22,236 nucleotides of DNA from JAFLCM01 sp964510955 (GTDB lineage: Bacteria; Planctomycetota; Phycisphaerae; Phycisphaerales; UBA1924). The stretch spans positions 1-22,236 of the forward strand of contig CAZEDW010000055.1 of NCBI GenBank assembly GCA_964510955.1, read 5' to 3'. Of this stretch, positions 21,801 through 22,236 are shown piece after piece. Below the pieces are notes generated by a model, which was not told the origin of the DNA, made no database searches, and was given only the letters and a program-made list of their open reading frames with translations. The position numbers and the translations under genes are program-made. Within the stretch, counting starts at the first letter, position 1. The number at the start of each line of letters is the position of its first letter.

Positions 21801-22236
21801 GCGTACACAACGCTGAGCGCCTCCATCATCACGGGCTCGTCGTCCGCATCCCTCAACCTCTTCAACGGCTCGACGATGTCGCTGTCAGCGCCCGTCTCGA
21901 TGTCGGGCTCGACACGCCTCTTCGCCGGATCGAGCCTGTTCGGAACCGGTACGCTTATCTCCACCGGGACACTGAACGCGCTGGCGGGTTCCACGCTCTC
22001 GGCTGGTGGTTCACTCGCCCTCAATGGCCCGTCGACCCTGCTCGGCGCGAGCGTGGTCGGCGGAGCGACCACCATCGGCGGCCAGACCAACTGGACCGGC
22101 ACCTCCATCTCCGCCCCATCGCTCAGCATCGCCAACACCGGTCGCTTCACGGGCAGCGGCAACATCTACGCGCCCATCACTAACTCCGGGCGCATCTACA
22201 CCATCGGCAACAGTGTCTTCGTCGGCAACCTCACCA
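18831..22236 (+). CDS. Large secreted right-handed beta-helix protein with duplicated choice-of-anchor-Q-like module (partial, 3' end outside window)
   Basis: An uninterrupted frame from ATG 18831 (GGAG eight bases upstream) to the window edge, 1135 codons, no stop. A signal peptide (MRTPLLPRVALASTLALSAP to about residue 26) leads into two tandem modules, residues of about 28-460 and 468-898. Each begins with a WFVD/IYVD strand and a GVYKPAG- or GLYRAAA-like segment, has GGYAG...P-D-x-R-D and SGD-N-A-x-D, a beta-helix with repeated NC-F-x-GN and WGNTAP rungs, then SYCD-Q-x-G, ADPLF-D and G-A-D-N, and ends DADAN...DFAL...DMGAYE. DPLF and DMGAYE-like endings are typical of choice-of-anchor-Q proteins. 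Residues 899-1135 are Gly/Ser/Thr-rich with alternating hydrophobics (TLSASIITGSSSASLNLFNG), like autotransporter-type stacks. Probably a large surface protein; a PEP-CTERM-type tail may follow outside the window. Carbohydrate binding or lyase activity is possible but unproven. Confidence 0.88.
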   Translation, partial: MRTPLLPRVALASTLALSAPAPSLATTWFVDDSVAASGSGAGWNTAFKTLTEGLNAAASGDEIRVGQGVYKPAGVGGNRNTAFVMKSNVAVRGGYAGFGAAFPDLRDFVNTPSVLSGDLNANDTANFGNNAENSINVVTVPNSVVTLATLEGFTITAGNANLNGSLNIGGGAIAIAGTIDVRQCVISQNTGSQFAVGAVECFQAGANRARFFRCTFLGNRVTTTSSGGVVVCSNTGPTDFVNCGFYGNSSTIANSAAGVATNGTGIKTLTNCVFSGNTAPGPGAALRHASGTATLVNCTIASNSCTAPGAAGAGVAVTANGLNIVNSIVWGNTAPVSPQGIVVSGGSVSTSYCDLQDGGGGTGNVSADPLFVDPDGADNILGTVDDNLTLQNGYPGSPCLDRANAVALPADIADLDADANVAEPIPFDFALLSRRVDNALTDQIGPGGTPSLDMGAYEDQLSFFAVPATIYVDATSTAAVGTSPNSWATALREVRFAAYISKLASAPAAVDVRAAQGLYRAAAPGTAPLGGNINWAINFKSLTGGYAGLAGTSPDTRDPAVFQTVISGDVNADDQPGFVNYADNLVQPFLFASTSGAVIDGVVFTGINGPGSLNSSYYPGVFGGADSVIRNCVFRANRGPAGILYPGGGDALVINCTFSGNECLGLVPSGFASPVGGVVSTSGASTYIVNCGFYGNASVGNPVLLAASPTTMVNCVVSGNTATGTAGGGAIRKLASASPLSVINCTFANNASLTGPGSVIVSPLAADNAVPSFANCILWGNTAPGGSAPVSGAADMSYCDVQGGYVGAGNISADPLFADADGADNLVGTVDDNLAPATHLSPVVDAALFSSLPADTANLDADANTTEPLPLDFALNPRNIDGNDDFSPAPDMGAYEYQRSVRNLTFASLHASIAGAIGYAGASNQLLAPANQFAIEPAIDFLGKSSLSLASAGAIGQPAGGLWTLAPGAQVNAAAGQPMNLGGEVRVPANAYTTLSASIITGSSSASLNLFNGSTMSLSAPVSMSGSTRLFAGSSLFGTGTLISTGTLNALAGSTLSAGGSLALNGPSTLLGASVVGGATTIGGQTNWTGTSISAPSLSIANTGRFTGSGNIYAPITNSGRIYTIGNSVFVGNLT

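Overview
The window is high-GC bacterial chromosome with no rRNA, tRNA, CRISPR array or recognisable insertion sequence. Several features point to a planctomycete, most likely of the Phycisphaerae/Phycisphaerales. These are a prepilin-like protein ending in a planctomycete-style H-x-G...FADGH tail, two secreted proteins with PEP-CTERM-like tails of the Pro-(Thr/Ala)-Pro...hydrophobic...Arg-rich type, a large right-handed beta-helix protein with choice-of-anchor-Q-like blocks, and mixed use of Shine-Dalgarno and apparently leaderless starts. The lineage is an inference; no marker gene is present to prove it.

Layout from left to right. Positions 1-426 (-) hold the start of a lipoprotein gene cut by the window edge. 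A citrate synthase (713-1843, +) has a clear TTGATG/TATAGT promoter. Two neighbouring SAM-dependent methyltransferases follow (1889-3100, fused to a ParB-like HH motif, and 3124-3864), then a cytosolic-looking S10 serine carboxypeptidase homologue (3935-5467). On the other strand lies the 2-oxoglutarate dehydrogenase E2 gene sucB (6905-5637), divergent from a prepilin-like gene (7162-8049). An aldo/keto reductase (8089-9207), a lower-GC secreted PEP-CTERM-like protein (9355-9987) and a WCGDC thioredoxin-like protein (9996-10583) follow. On the minus strand are a second PEP-CTERM-like protein (11311-10691) and a 1112-residue UvrD-type helicase fused to a RecB/AddB-type nuclease domain (14836-11498).

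Divergent from the helicase, a lipoprotein gene (14884-15642) overlaps a nucleotide-sugar dehydrogenase (15639-17033) by 4 bases, so they are probably co-transcribed. A separate promoter with a perfect stem-loop at its predicted start site leads a membrane-anchored coiled-coil protein (17340-18194), followed by a 70-residue single-span membrane protein (18343-18555). The window ends inside a very large secreted beta-helix protein (18831 to beyond 22236) built from two tandem copies of a module of about 430 residues plus a Gly/Ser/Thr-rich repeat region.

The genes do not form one pathway. Two belong to the TCA cycle (citrate synthase, sucB), several build or decorate the cell envelope (lipoproteins, sugar dehydrogenase, PEP-CTERM-like and beta-helix proteins, prepilin), and one is a DNA repair helicase. 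The most interesting signals are regulatory and compositional. Four genes show a -10-like hexamer exactly six bases before the start codon and no Shine-Dalgarno sequence. C/G-only or C-rich low-complexity blocks recur in-frame inside unrelated proteins and in two 5' leaders. I found no convincing new defence or mobile system.
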